The translations under genes were made by a program, and so were the position numbers. DNA of 57,196 nucleotides, from contig JBFGCM010000012.1 of the NCBI GenBank assembly GCA_041581135.1, forward strand, positions 1-57,196. The letters run 5' to 3'. Under the pieces are notes generated by a model. It ran no database searches and was not told where the DNA came from. It saw only the letters and a program-made list of their open reading frames with translations. Shown one piece after another: positions 33,530 through 42,182 of this stretch. This stretch comes from JBFGCM01 sp041581135. Its GTDB lineage: Bacteria; Actinomycetota; Acidimicrobiia; Spongiisociales; UBA5794. Within the stretch, counting starts at the first letter, position 1. Every line of letters starts with the position of its first letter.

Positions 33530-35959
33530 CTACGAGGAACCGGCCTCGAACTCGTCCTCGAACGACACCACGGTACGACCCGGCTTCTTGGCCGGACTCC
33601 GATCGCCGCCGTCGCGGCCCCGATCTCGTCCGCCACCACGTCCCCGATCCCGATCGCGCCCGTCACGCTCGCTACGACCGCGCCCACCGTCACGACGACC
33701 GCCGTCCTCGCGGCCGCCTTCGCGCCGACCGCCGTCCTTGCGACCACCGTCACGACGGCCGCCTCGATCACCAGATGGCTTGTCGGAGGCGGCCCCTTCC
33801 GGAATCTCGAGCTCGAAACCCTCGGACAGCTCGAGGCTGACCTTGCCCCGGTCGTCGATCTCGCGAACGACCACCTGGACCTTGTCGCCCAGCTTGAGCA
33901 CGTCCTCGACCTGGTTGATCCGCCGGCCGCCACCCATCTTCGAGATGTGCAGCAACCCGTCGCGTCCCGGCAGGATGTTGACGAAGGCACCGAACTTGGT
34001 GATGTTCACCACTTCGCCTTCGTAGTCCTTGCCGATCTCGGCCTCCGGCGGGAAGCCGATGGCGAGGATCCGCTCCTTGGCCATCTCCATGGACGCGGAG
34101 TCGGTAGCACCGACTCGGACGATGCCATCGTCGTCGATCTCGATGGTGGCGCCGGTCTCTTCCTCGAGCTCGCGGATGACCTTGCCCTTCGGACCGATGA
34201 CTTCGCCGATGCGGTCCTTGGGAATCTCGATCGCCTCGATCTTCGGCGCGTTCGGGGCGAGTTCGGAGCGAGGCTCGGGGATGACGGCTTCCATCGCGTC
34301 GAGAATGGTGAGCCGGGCCTCCCGGGCCTGGTCCATGGCCGAGGCGAGCACCTCGGAAGGCAGCCCTTCGATCTTCATGTCCAGCTGCATCGCCGTGATC
34401 ATGTCCCGGGTACCGGCGACCTTGAAGTCCATGTCACCCAGCGCATCCTCAGCACCGAGGATGTCGGTGAGGGTGACGAAGCCGCCGTCATGGGCGATGA
34501 GACCCATGGCGATGCCCGCCACAGGAGCGGCGATGGGGACGCCGGCATCCATCAGGCTCAACGACGAGCCGCACACCGATGCCATCGAGCTGGAGCCGTT
34601 GGACATCAGCACTTCGGACACCAGACGGAAGGCGTACGGGAAGTCCTCCACCGATGGGATCACCGGGAGCAAGGCTTTCTCGGCCAAGGCTCCGTGACCG
34701 ATCTCACGGCGCTTGGGCCCGCGCATGAAGCCGGTCTCGCCGGTGGCAAACGGCGGGAAGTTGTAGTGGTGCATGAAGCGCTTCGACTCCTCGATGTCGA
34801 TGGTGTCGAGCATCTGCTCCATGCGCAGCATGCCGAGGGTCGTCACGTTGAGCACCTGGGTCTCTCCGCGCTGGAAGAGCCCGGAGCCGTGGCCCTCGGG
34901 AACGAGGCCCACTTCGACGCTGAGGTCGCGGATGTCGGTGGGCTTGCGCCCATCGAGGCGGATGCCTTGTTCGATGACGCGGCGCCGCACGAAGTCCTTC
35001 ATGACCGATTTGAACGCGTTCTTGGCCTCTTTCACGGCCTCGGCGTCTTCGGCGTCCACGCCGATCTCCTCGAGCACGGCTTCACGTGCAGCAGCCTCGG
35101 CCAGCCCGCGCTCCTTCTTGTCGGCGATGGACACCACGCCGTCGAGGTGGCGAGCCGCAGCCGCGACGACCTTGTCGTAGGACTCCTGCGAGTAGTCGGA
35201 CACGACCGGCCACTCGACCTGATCCACCTCGCCCACACGGGAGCGAAGCTCGTTCTGCAAGTCGATGAGCTGGCCGATGTACTCCTTGGCCTCTTCCAGA
35301 CCGCGAGCAACCATCGCTTCATCGCTGGCAGGGGCGCCATCGGCCACGAGCCGCGACCCTTCTTCGGTGGACCCGGCCTCGACCATCACGATGTCGATGC
35401 CGCCGGCAGCATTTCGCTTGCCCACGACGATCAGCTCGAAGACCGACTCGTCGAGGTCTTCGAACGTCGGGAACGGCACCCACTCGCCGTCCTTGAGGCC
35501 GAGACGGACACCGCCGACCGGACCTTCGAAGGGGATGGGGCTGATCGTGAGGGCTGCCGAGGAGGCATTCAGGGCCGGCACGTCATACGGGTTGACCTGG
35601 TCGGCCGACAGGATCGTCGACAGCACGTGAGTTTCGCAGCGGAATCCCTCGGCGAAGTTCGGGCGTAGCGGCCGGTCGATCAGACGACACGTGAGGATCG
35701 CCTTCTCGGTTGCCCGGCCCTCACGCCGGAAGAACGAGCCGGGAATGCGCCCCACGGCGTACATGCGCTCCTCCACATCGATGGTGAGCGGAAAGAAGTC
35801 GGCGCCCTCACGGACGTTGCGACTTGAAGTGGCAGTGGTCAGGACTTCGGTGTCGCCGATGCGCACCACGACGGCGCCGTCTGCCAGGCGCGCCAGCTTG
35901 CCGGTGGAGAGACTGATCTCCTTGTCACCGACCATCCCGCGTACGGTGATCTCACCCAC
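33530..35959 (-). CDS. pnp: Polyribonucleotide nucleotidyltransferase (PNPase)
   Basis: 809 residues: two RNase PH domains separated by a helical domain, KH (IGKV-type GPKGKVIRELEEETGA) and S1 (GKDYEGEVVNITKFGAFVNILPGRDGLLHIS) domains, and then an ~86-residue tail (residues ~724-809) of RGG/RDGG/RRDGG repeats ending EDEFEAGSS. It degrades or adds RNA 3' ends using phosphate. Position after rpsO is the usual operon order. The Arg/Gly/Asp tail is unusual in length. Confidence 0.96.
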   Translation of the reverse strand: MGEITVRGMVGDKEISLSTGKLARLADGAVVVRIGDTEVLTTATSSRNVREGADFFPLTIDVEERMYAVGRIPGSFFRREGRATEKAILTCRLIDRPLRPNFAEGFRCETHVLSTILSADQVNPYDVPALNASSAALTISPIPFEGPVGGVRLGLKDGEWVPFPTFEDLDESVFELIVVGKRNAAGGIDIVMVEAGSTEEGSRLVADGAPASDEAMVARGLEEAKEYIGQLIDLQNELRSRVGEVDQVEWPVVSDYSQESYDKVVAAAARHLDGVVSIADKKERGLAEAAAREAVLEEIGVDAEDAEAVKEAKNAFKSVMKDFVRRRVIEQGIRLDGRKPTDIRDLSVEVGLVPEGHGSGLFQRGETQVLNVTTLGMLRMEQMLDTIDIEESKRFMHHYNFPPFATGETGFMRGPKRREIGHGALAEKALLPVIPSVEDFPYAFRLVSEVLMSNGSSSMASVCGSSLSLMDAGVPIAAPVAGIAMGLIAHDGGFVTLTDILGAEDALGDMDFKVAGTRDMITAMQLDMKIEGLPSEVLASAMDQAREARLTILDAMEAVIPEPRSELAPNAPKIEAIEIPKDRIGEVIGPKGKVIRELEEETGATIEIDDDGIVRVGATDSASMEMAKERILAIGFPPEAEIGKDYEGEVVNITKFGAFVNILPGRDGLLHISKMGGGRRINQVEDVLKLGDKVQVVVREIDDRGKVSLELSEGFELEIPEGAASDKPSGDRGGRRDGGRKDGGRREGGREDGGRRDGGRGRSERDGRDRDRGRGGGRDRGRDGGDRSPAKKPGRTVVSFEDEFEAGSS

Positions 35960-36010
35960 GCGATTCTCCTTTGTGTTCGGGAGGAGAGGGGCCGGCCAAT
36001 TACCAGTCGT

Positions 36011-36037
36011 GAGGGCTCGAGCGGGACTCGAGCCCTC
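36011..36037. terminator. Hairpin between rpsO and pnp
   Basis: GAGGGCTCGAG and CTCGAGCCCTC, 11-bp perfect arms with a 5-nt loop, lie in the 167-bp rpsO-pnp spacer. There is no T tract, so it may be an RNA-processing or mRNA-stability site rather than a terminator; a similar rpsO-pnp hairpin is cut by RNase III in E. coli. Confidence 0.55.
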
Positions 36038-36076
36038 GCTACTAGCAACTGAACGTACCCCAATCCCCGGTGGTTC

Positions 36077-36093
36077 GACCGGACGTTCCGGTC
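36077..36093. terminator. Second hairpin after rpsO
   Basis: GACCGGA-N3-TCCGGTC, a 7-bp stem with a 3-nt loop about 34 bp after the rpsO stop. It may help with partial termination before pnp. Confidence 0.4.
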
Positions 36094-36126
36094 ATGCAAT
36101 ACGACGACCTCCCGGCCGCCGTGGAA

Positions 36127-36384
36127 CTATCGCCGCAATCCGAGCTCGGCAATGACGGCTCGGTATCGCTCGACATCGTTGTTCTTGAGGTAATCGAGCA
36201 AGCGACGACGCTTGCCGACCATCATCAAGAGGCCTCGCCGGCTGTGGTGGTCCTTCTTGTGGAACCGCAAGTGCTCGGTGAGGTGGTTGATCCGCTCCGA
36301 GAGCAGCGCGATCTGGACCTCGGGTCGTCCCGTGTCCTTCTCGTGCGCACCGAATTCGGCAACGATGGTCTGTGAGTCTTTCAC
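36127..36384 (-). CDS. rpsO: 30S ribosomal protein S15
   Basis: An 85-residue S15: EFGAHEKDTGRPEVQIALLSERINHLTEHL, KKDHHSRRGLLMMVGKRRRLLDYLK, and an ELGLRR end. It binds the central domain of 16S rRNA early in 30S assembly. The GTG start at 36384 has a GAAGGAA box 10 nt upstream. It precedes pnp in the common order. Confidence 0.97.
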   Translation of the reverse strand: MKDSQTIVAEFGAHEKDTGRPEVQIALLSERINHLTEHLRFHKKDHHSRRGLLMMVGKRRRLLDYLKNNDVERYRAVIAELGLRR

Positions 36385-36466
36385 AAAAGGGGGTTCCTTC
36401 GTGAGGCGCGGACGAATGTCCGTGACGAGATTGTAACAGCTCCGCGTTGCCTTCCAACTCGCCGGC

Positions 36467-36844
36467 TCACCGGACGGCGGCGACCACGGCTTCCACCTCG
36501 ATCTCAACGAGCCAGTCCGGCTCGAGCAACCCGGCGACCACCACCATGGTCGCCGCCGGCGCGTCGGCGCCGAACACCTCACGATGGGCACGCCCGACGT
36601 CATCGGCATGCCCGGCGTCGACGATGAACATCCGCGTGCGAATCACGTCTCCTCCCCCGAGCTCGGCGATGGCCGCCATGGCGATCTCGCCGCAGCGCAG
36701 CATCTGGCCGTAGGCGGTTGCCGGGAGCGGTTCGCCCCGAGCCGGAATGGGTGCGGTGCCGGCCACCACGATGCGATCGCCGGTGCGAACGGCACGGCTG
36801 AAGCCGTATCGTTCCTCGTAGGGCGACCCCGATGCGGCACGCAT
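36467..36844 (-). CDS. Rid-family (YjgF/YER057c/UK114) protein
   Basis: 125 residues: VVVAGTAPI-like opening, GQMLRCGEIAMAAIAELGGG, RTRMFIVDAGHADDVGRAHREVFG and EPDWLVEIEVEAV, which are the Rid trimer signatures. Active Rid proteins hydrolyse 2-aminoacrylate-type imines with a conserved Arg (here RTRMF). ATG 36844 has TAGGTT 7 nt upstream (leaderless). It is divergent from the rhodanese gene. Confidence 0.87.
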   Translation of the reverse strand: MRAASGSPYEERYGFSRAVRTGDRIVVAGTAPIPARGEPLPATAYGQMLRCGEIAMAAIAELGGGDVIRTRMFIVDAGHADDVGRAHREVFGADAPAATMVVVAGLLEPDWLVEIEVEAVVAAVR

Positions 36845-36851
36845 GGGGCGC

Positions 36852-36881
36852 AACCTAGCGTGGCGGCCACCGCACTAGGGT
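36852..36881. promoter_or_regulatory. Divergent leaderless promoters of the Rid and rhodanese genes
   Basis: On the minus strand TAGGTT (36857-36852) lies 7 nt before the Rid ATG; on the plus strand TAGGGT (36876-36881) lies 8 nt before the rhodanese ATG. Only 45 bp separate the two start codons, so both promoters share one short region. Confidence 0.5.
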
Positions 36882-36889
36882 CCCGCTCG

Positions 36890-37222
36890 ATGAGCTTCAC
36901 TCCCGACCCTCTGGTCCCCGCCGTCGACGCCCCGGAGGCATCTCGGCTGTCGGAGGCCGGCGCCCTCATCATCGACGTGCGGGAGGCCCACGAGCATGCC
37001 GCCAACCGCATCGCCGACGCCGAGCTGAGACCCATGTCGCAGATCAACGACTGGTATGCCGCGCTGCCGCGCGACCGCACCATCGTGGTCCAATGCGCCA
37101 CCGGGAGGCGATCGGAGCAGGTCGTGAAGGCGCTGACCCAGCAAGCGGGGTTCACCGATGTGTGGAACCTGGCCGGCGGCATCGTCGCCTGGCACGAGGC
37201 GGGGTTGCCCGTCGAGACCTAG
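36890..37222 (+). CDS. Single-domain rhodanese
   Basis: 110 residues: LIIDVREAHEHAANRI, then the active loop VVQCATGRRSEQV with the catalytic Cys, and NLAGGIVAWHEAGLPV. It likely moves sulfane sulfur or acts as a redox sensor. The start is leaderless (see the divergent promoter). It is followed by a 122-bp gap before the lipase with no other feature seen. Confidence 0.9.
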   Translation: MSFTPDPLVPAVDAPEASRLSEAGALIIDVREAHEHAANRIADAELRPMSQINDWYAALPRDRTIVVQCATGRRSEQVVKALTQQAGFTDVWNLAGGIVAWHEAGLPVET

Positions 37223-37344
37223 CGGGTCGCAGTCTCCAAACGCGCCGACGCGGTGACCGGCCGTGACCACTGCTCGCGCCGGCTCCCATTCACCGGGAGG
37301 AGCCGTTCGCTAGCTTGAGCAACAGAAGCCGCACGGGAGGGCCA

Positions 37345-38736
37345 ATGGCCAAGGAACCCATGAAGGACATCATCGTCGTGCTGCCCGGAATCCTCGGCAG
37401 CGTGCTACAGAAGGACGGCAAAGACGTGTGGGCGGTATCGCCCGGCGCGGCGCTGAAGGCGCTCTTCTCGCTGGGACGCAGCATCAAGGGCCTGGAAGTG
37501 ACGGCCAAGGACGATCCGAGTCTCGACGATCTCGGAGACGGGGTGAGCGCGCCGCGGCTGCTCCCGGACATCCATCTGATCCCGGGTCTCTGGAAGATCG
37601 ACGGATACGGCGTCGTCACCAAGCACGTACGCGACACCTACGACGTGACTCCGGGCGAGAACTACTTCGAGTTCCCGTACGACTGGCGGCGCGACAACCG
37701 GGTGCACGGACGACGTCTCCGCCGCGAGGCGCACGACTGGTTGAAAGCGTGGCGGGAGAAGAGCGGCAACGACGATGCCAAGCTCGTCCTGCTCGCCCAC
37801 TCCATGGGAGGCCTCGTGTCGCGCTCGTTCCTGGAGCTGGAGGACGGGTGGAAGGACACCCGGGCGCTCATCACGTTCGGGACCCCCTACCGCGGATCGC
37901 TGAACGCGCTGTCATTCATCGCCAACGGGTTCAAGAAGGGCATCGGGCCGCTGGGTATCGACCTCAGCGCCTTCCTCAGATCCATGACCAGCGTGTACCA
38001 GCTGCTACCGATCTACAAGTGCTTCGACGGCGGCGACGGCGAACTGGTGCGCACGACCGAGACGACGGCGATTCCGCACCTGGACGCCGACATGGCCGGG
38101 TCCGCCATGGACTTCCATCATTCGATCATGGATCGGGTGGAGGACAACCGGAAGTCCGCCGAGTACCTCGAGCACGGGTACCGCATCGAGCCGATCGTGG
38201 GCATCGGACAGCCGACGCTGCAATCGGCGCGGCTGTCGGGCGACCGGGTGGCATTGCTGCGGAGCATCGGAGGAGACGACCTCGGCGGCGACGGCACCGT
38301 GCCGCGCGTGTCCGCGATGCCGGTTGAGATGAAGGACGCCGCGGGTGCGACGTTCTCACCGGCGGCCCACTCGTCGCTCCAGAACACCAAGCACGCCTTG
38401 TTCCAGGTGCGCGGAGTGCTGAGCGCCGACTTCGACCCGGATGCCTTCCGGGCCGCCGAGCTGGCCACCATCGGTATCGACATGGACGACATGTACGGCA
38501 CCGACGAGTCGGTCGTCGTGCGCGCCACTGCCGCCAGCCCGGGGGTGATCCTGACGGCGAACATCACGAACACCGACACCGGCGAGGAGGTGCGGACCAC
38601 GGAACTGACCGGGCAGGACGACGAGTGGCAGTTCGAAGACTTTGGTGAGCTGCCCGAAGGCCTCTACCGCGTGACGGTGACCGCGGATGTGGAAGCTCAG
38701 CCGGTCTCCGACGTGTTCGCGGTGTTCGAGTCCTAG
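37345..38736 (+). CDS. LCAT-like alpha/beta-hydrolase with C-terminal beta domain
   Basis: 463 residues. The nucleophile elbow AHSMGG (Ser153), FEFPYDWRRDNR and ITFGTPYRGSL match the lecithin:cholesterol acyltransferase/PDAT-like esterase family (PF02450); the acid and His probably lie in GGDGTVP and AAHSSLQ. The last ~90 residues form an Ig-like or beta-sandwich domain (TDTGEEVRTTELTGQ onward). There is no signal peptide, so it is cytoplasmic. ATG 37345 has a GGGAGGG box; TAGCTT at 37311 may be the -10. The stop overlaps the CHAT gene stop in a 14-bp palindrome. Confidence 0.85.
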   Translation: MAKEPMKDIIVVLPGILGSVLQKDGKDVWAVSPGAALKALFSLGRSIKGLEVTAKDDPSLDDLGDGVSAPRLLPDIHLIPGLWKIDGYGVVTKHVRDTYDVTPGENYFEFPYDWRRDNRVHGRRLRREAHDWLKAWREKSGNDDAKLVLLAHSMGGLVSRSFLELEDGWKDTRALITFGTPYRGSLNALSFIANGFKKGIGPLGIDLSAFLRSMTSVYQLLPIYKCFDGGDGELVRTTETTAIPHLDADMAGSAMDFHHSIMDRVEDNRKSAEYLEHGYRIEPIVGIGQPTLQSARLSGDRVALLRSIGGDDLGGDGTVPRVSAMPVEMKDAAGATFSPAAHSSLQNTKHALFQVRGVLSADFDPDAFRAAELATIGIDMDDMYGTDESVVVRATAASPGVILTANITNTDTGEEVRTTELTGQDDEWQFEDFGELPEGLYRVTVTADVEAQPVSDVFAVFES

Positions 38737-38741
38737 GACTC
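38728..38741. repeat. 14-bp palindrome at convergent stop codons
   Basis: GAGTCCTAGGACTC is perfectly palindromic and encodes Glu-Ser-stop on both strands, so the lipase and the CHAT protein end with the same two residues and overlap by 4 nt. It could act as a small bidirectional terminator. Confidence 0.7.
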
Positions 38742-41204
38742 CAGCGTCAGCGTGCCCCACTCCTGGGGTCGCTGGAACCCGGCGCCGGGCACGTTGCCGG
38801 TGATGATCGACTGGAGCGAGCCCTGCGCGCCCGTGACGAACTCCCCGAACTCCCCGTCGTTGTCGAACACGGCCAGCAACAGGCCCAGTGTCTGATCGCT
38901 CGGAGCTCGCGCCATGCCCAGCTCGGACCACGGTACGAAGGCCTCGAGCACGTAGCCGGCAGGCAGATCGACCGCGGCCACGTCGACCGTGTCGACGCGG
39001 TTGTCGCTGAACGCCGACCCGTTACCGACGAACACCACCGAGCCGGTACCGGTCCCATTGGCGGCGTCGCCCGGCGACATGGTCACTTGGAAGTCGTCCC
39101 CGTCGGGGCGTTCGGAGGCCGCCTGGGCAGGGCCGCTCATCGAGAGGTTGAGGTCGACGGCATCACCGTGCCAGATCTGGTTCCCGCTGTTCGGCTGAGA
39201 GCGCACATCGTCGGCAACGATCGCGCCCACGTACAGTCCCCGGTCGTCCCACGCCAGCATGAACTGCCCCTGGTTGTCGGATCCCAGCCGGGCCACCGAG
39301 CCGTTCTCGATCTGGCGATGGATGAAGATCACCGTGTCCGCCCGATACCGGCGCGTCACCATCCACTCCCCGAGGTCACCATCGATCACAGGGGACGTGG
39401 TGACTCGCTCGGCGACGACGTCGGTCGTGGTGAGCAGCTGCGGGGCCGCGGTCGTGGTGACCGTCGTCTGAATGACCTGGGTGGTGGCGATGGTCGTGGG
39501 AGCGAGCGTCGTCGCCGGTGGGGGCTCGGTGTCACCGCCGAGGAAGCTCATGGCGAGGCCGACCGCGGCAATCGTGCCGGCGACGCCGGACGCCACCTTG
39601 GTGGCCAGCTTCTGGCCGGCGCTGAGCCGCTGCCACAGACTCTGCCGCTGGGGCCCCGACCACGCCGGAGTTCCCGGCTCCGTGACCTCCGGCAGCTCAG
39701 GTTCCACCGCCTCCGGCAGCTCAGGTTCCATGTGCTCCGGCTCCACGACCTCAGGCGCCCGCTCCACCGCCTCCGGTTCCACGGCCTCGGGCTCCACCGC
39801 TTCGGGTAGCACGGGCTCGGGTTCGACGACCTCCGGTTCCACCGCCTCCGGCACCTCCACCGCCTCCGGCACCTCCGGTTCCACGGCCTCGGGCTCCACG
39901 GGCTCGGGTTCGACGACCTCCGGCTCCAGCGCCTCCGGCAGCTCAGGTTCCACGGGCTCGGGCTCCACCGCGTCGGGTAGCACGGGCTCGGGTTCGACGA
40001 CCTCCGACTCCGGTGTCGCCGGACCGCTCACCGGTATGACCGGCGGCACCGGCGGCGTCGCCGGCTCCGGTGCAGATGGGGCCGGCGCCACCTCGGCCTC
40101 GTCCATCTCGAAGATCCGGCCGTCAGGCGTGCGCATGTAGAGCACGGGAGTCCCCCACTCGACGTCGTTGCCGAGACCGAAGATCGCCCGCCGGGCCTCG
40201 GCCAGCGAGGCATCCACCGGGAGCCCTTCCGAGATCGCCTGGTAGAACTCGGATGAGAACGTGACAGCGGCCGTGTCCGTGATCTCGAACTGCATCGCCA
40301 CCACCGCCGGCACCCCCTGCCGCACCAGGCTCTGGGCAACGCCGGCGAAGGGATCATCGGTCGAGGTGCGGGCGCCCTCACAGGCGTTGAGGACCGCCAA
40401 TCGGAGCGACCGGTGATCGTGGAGGATCGTTCCCAGGTTGCGCCCGGGCACGATGCGAGCGCGGCCCGCGCTGTCCTCCAGCATGAGGACGCCGTCCTCG
40501 GCCCGTTGATCGAACCCGCCGTGGCCGATGAAATGAAACACGTGATACTCGCGCTGCCGCAGGGCGCGCTGCAGCTCCAGCAGGCTGGCATCGTCGATGC
40601 GATCGACCTGGACGCGGCCGGCCGCCACCAGGTCCTCCAGCGTCGCAGACAGACGGTTCCACTCCCCCTCGACGTCCAAGGCCTCGTAGTCCGCCGGACT
40701 CGAGATCATCACCAGGACGCGCAGTGGGGGGGACATCTGGAGGGGCGACACCGGTTGCGGCAGGTCGACGAACCTCACGACGGGGGTCCAGGCCGACAAC
40801 ACGAGAAAACGGTCGCCTCGCTCGTTGTAGAGGTACTCCCACGGCAAGTTGGCCAACTCCGGAGCGTCACCGAGTCGCAGCTTGATCCGGAGGCCCTGAC
40901 CGCGGCGCTCCGCCTCGTCGAGACTGCGGCGCAGCACGAGCGCAACGTCCTCGTCGAACAACGCCTCGTACAGCCTGCCCCCGAACAGTCTCGCCGTCTC
41001 CATCTCGGGCGAGTCGAGGCGGCGTGTGCCCGAGCGGGTCCGGCTCAGCTTGAGCACGAAGTTCTCCAGCTCGAGCGGCGAGAAGGGCAGTTCGAAGGAG
41101 TGACTGGCCTGGCCCGACGGTGAATCGACCACGCGCGCCCGGAATCCGCCGGACGGTGCCGGCTCCACGAGGACATCGAAATCGAGATATGACCGAGTCG
41201 TCAC
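38733..41204 (-). CDS. Transmembrane CHAT-domain (caspase-like) protein with CBM9-like outer domain
   Basis: 823 residues. An N-terminal beta region (1-95) leads into a CHAT domain (~150-360) with catalytic-type His228 (HFIGHGGF) and Cys275 (NACEGA), the dyad of caspase-like CHAT proteases. A PEV-rich linker (~400-510, many EPEPVEPE units) follows, then a membrane helix (~533-556), a Thr-rich outer linker (~560-600) and a CBM9/DOMON-like domain (SPVIDGDLGEW, AWDDRGLYVGAIVADD, QIWHGDAVDLNLS). This puts the protease inside and a ligand-binding domain outside. The GTG start 41204 is 54 nt after ribF. The role is unknown; it may be a signal-activated protease. Confidence 0.85.
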   Translation of the reverse strand: MTTRSYLDFDVLVEPAPSGGFRARVVDSPSGQASHSFELPFSPLELENFVLKLSRTRSGTRRLDSPEMETARLFGGRLYEALFDEDVALVLRRSLDEAERRGQGLRIKLRLGDAPELANLPWEYLYNERGDRFLVLSAWTPVVRFVDLPQPVSPLQMSPPLRVLVMISSPADYEALDVEGEWNRLSATLEDLVAAGRVQVDRIDDASLLELQRALRQREYHVFHFIGHGGFDQRAEDGVLMLEDSAGRARIVPGRNLGTILHDHRSLRLAVLNACEGARTSTDDPFAGVAQSLVRQGVPAVVAMQFEITDTAAVTFSSEFYQAISEGLPVDASLAEARRAIFGLGNDVEWGTPVLYMRTPDGRIFEMDEAEVAPAPSAPEPATPPVPPVIPVSGPATPESEVVEPEPVLPDAVEPEPVEPELPEALEPEVVEPEPVEPEAVEPEVPEAVEVPEAVEPEVVEPEPVLPEAVEPEAVEPEAVERAPEVVEPEHMEPELPEAVEPELPEVTEPGTPAWSGPQRQSLWQRLSAGQKLATKVASGVAGTIAAVGLAMSFLGGDTEPPPATTLAPTTIATTQVIQTTVTTTAAPQLLTTTDVVAERVTTSPVIDGDLGEWMVTRRYRADTVIFIHRQIENGSVARLGSDNQGQFMLAWDDRGLYVGAIVADDVRSQPNSGNQIWHGDAVDLNLSMSGPAQAASERPDGDDFQVTMSPGDAANGTGTGSVVFVGNGSAFSDNRVDTVDVAAVDLPAGYVLEAFVPWSELGMARAPSDQTLGLLLAVFDNDGEFGEFVTGAQGSLQSIITGNVPGAGFQRPQEWGTLTLES
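39680..40020. repeat. Degenerate repeats coding for the PEV linker
   Basis: Recurring units such as CCTCCGGTTCCACCGCCTC and GGGCTCGGGTTCGACGAC encode the EPEPV/VEPEA linker of the CHAT protein. Copies differ slightly, as expected from expansion by slippage or recombination. Confidence 0.65.
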
Positions 41205-41258
41205 GTGACCCCAGTCCCGAACCCTACTCAGAGGTGGGCGATTGGAGGTGTCACCCGT

Positions 41259-42182
41259 TCAGGCGCCGAGCAACCCACGAGAGTGCTCGACGTCCCGGCC
41301 GATCTGTTCCACGAGCTCGTCGGGACTCGTGAATCGTCGCTCGCCACGGATCCGGGCGACGAAGCGGAGCGCCAGCTCGACACCATACAGGTCCTCGTCG
41401 TAGTCGAGCACGTGGATCTCGACCACTTCCCGCTTCCCGCCGAACGTGGGACGCACCCCCACGTTGACCACACAGGGGCGGAACTCATCGCTCCCGACGC
41501 GGGCGACCCGCCCGGCGTAGACGCCCTGACGGGGATGCACCTGGGCAGGCGGAATGGCCAGGTTGGCGGTGGGGTACCCGATGGAGTGACCCCGGCCGTC
41601 CCCGTGAGCCACGATGCCGCGAAGCTCGAACGGACGACCAAGCAGTCGGCTGGCTCCCTCGACGTCACCGGCGTCGAGCAGTTGGCGCACCGCCGTCGAC
41701 GACACCGGTACGTCGCCACCGAGCAGCTCGACCGCCTCCACGTCGTAGCCGTGCTCTGCGGCGAGGCGCTCCAGTAGATCGACGTCACCCGCACGTTCGA
41801 ACCCGAAGCGGAAGTCTCTGCCCACGACCACCTTCCGAGCGTGCATCAGGCCAACGATGAACTCCTCGACGAACTGCTCTGGCGCCATCTTCCGCAGGGC
41901 CATGCTGAACCGCAGCATGGCCACGATGTCGACGCCGAGGGACTCCAGCAACGACAGCTTCTGGTCGCGGCTGGTGATGAGCTGCGGAGCATGGTCCGGC
42001 GCGCTCACCGCCAGCGGGTGCCCGTCGAAGGTGAGGATGGCCACCGGGAGACCATCGGCCCTCTCGGCCAGACGGCGGATCACCGCCTGATGCCCGATGT
42101 GGATCCCGTCATACACCCCAATGGTGAGTGCGGTCGGGCCCTCGACGGTCCAGGTGTCGTGGTCGCCATCGAACACCTTCAT
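41259..42182 (-). CDS. ribF: Bifunctional riboflavin kinase/FAD synthetase
   Basis: 307 residues. The N-terminal FAD-synthetase nucleotidyltransferase has GVYDGIHIGHQ (residues 22-32), SSTAVR and HARKVVVGRDFRFG; the C-terminal flavokinase has GHSIGYPTANL, GVYAGRV and NVGVRPTFGG. It makes FMN and FAD. ATG 42182 overlaps the truB stop (ATGA). Its FMN product may feed dodecin and flavoenzymes. Confidence 0.95.
   Translation of the reverse strand: MKVFDGDHDTWTVEGPTALTIGVYDGIHIGHQAVIRRLAERADGLPVAILTFDGHPLAVSAPDHAPQLITSRDQKLSLLESLGVDIVAMLRFSMALRKMAPEQFVEEFIVGLMHARKVVVGRDFRFGFERAGDVDLLERLAAEHGYDVEAVELLGGDVPVSSTAVRQLLDAGDVEGASRLLGRPFELRGIVAHGDGRGHSIGYPTANLAIPPAQVHPRQGVYAGRVARVGSDEFRPCVVNVGVRPTFGGKREVVEIHVLDYDEDLYGVELALRFVARIRGERRFTSPDELVEQIGRDVEHSRGLLGA

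Noticed and set aside
33221..35668. An 815-codon frame on the plus strand over dodecin and opposite pnp
   Set aside because: Antisense shadow of PNPase; the true gene on this strand is the 67-aa dodecin.
36011..36037. A tRNA-like T-arm sequence (minus strand CTCGAGTCCC)
   Set aside because: No D arm, anticodon arm or acceptor stem around it; it is a simple hairpin.
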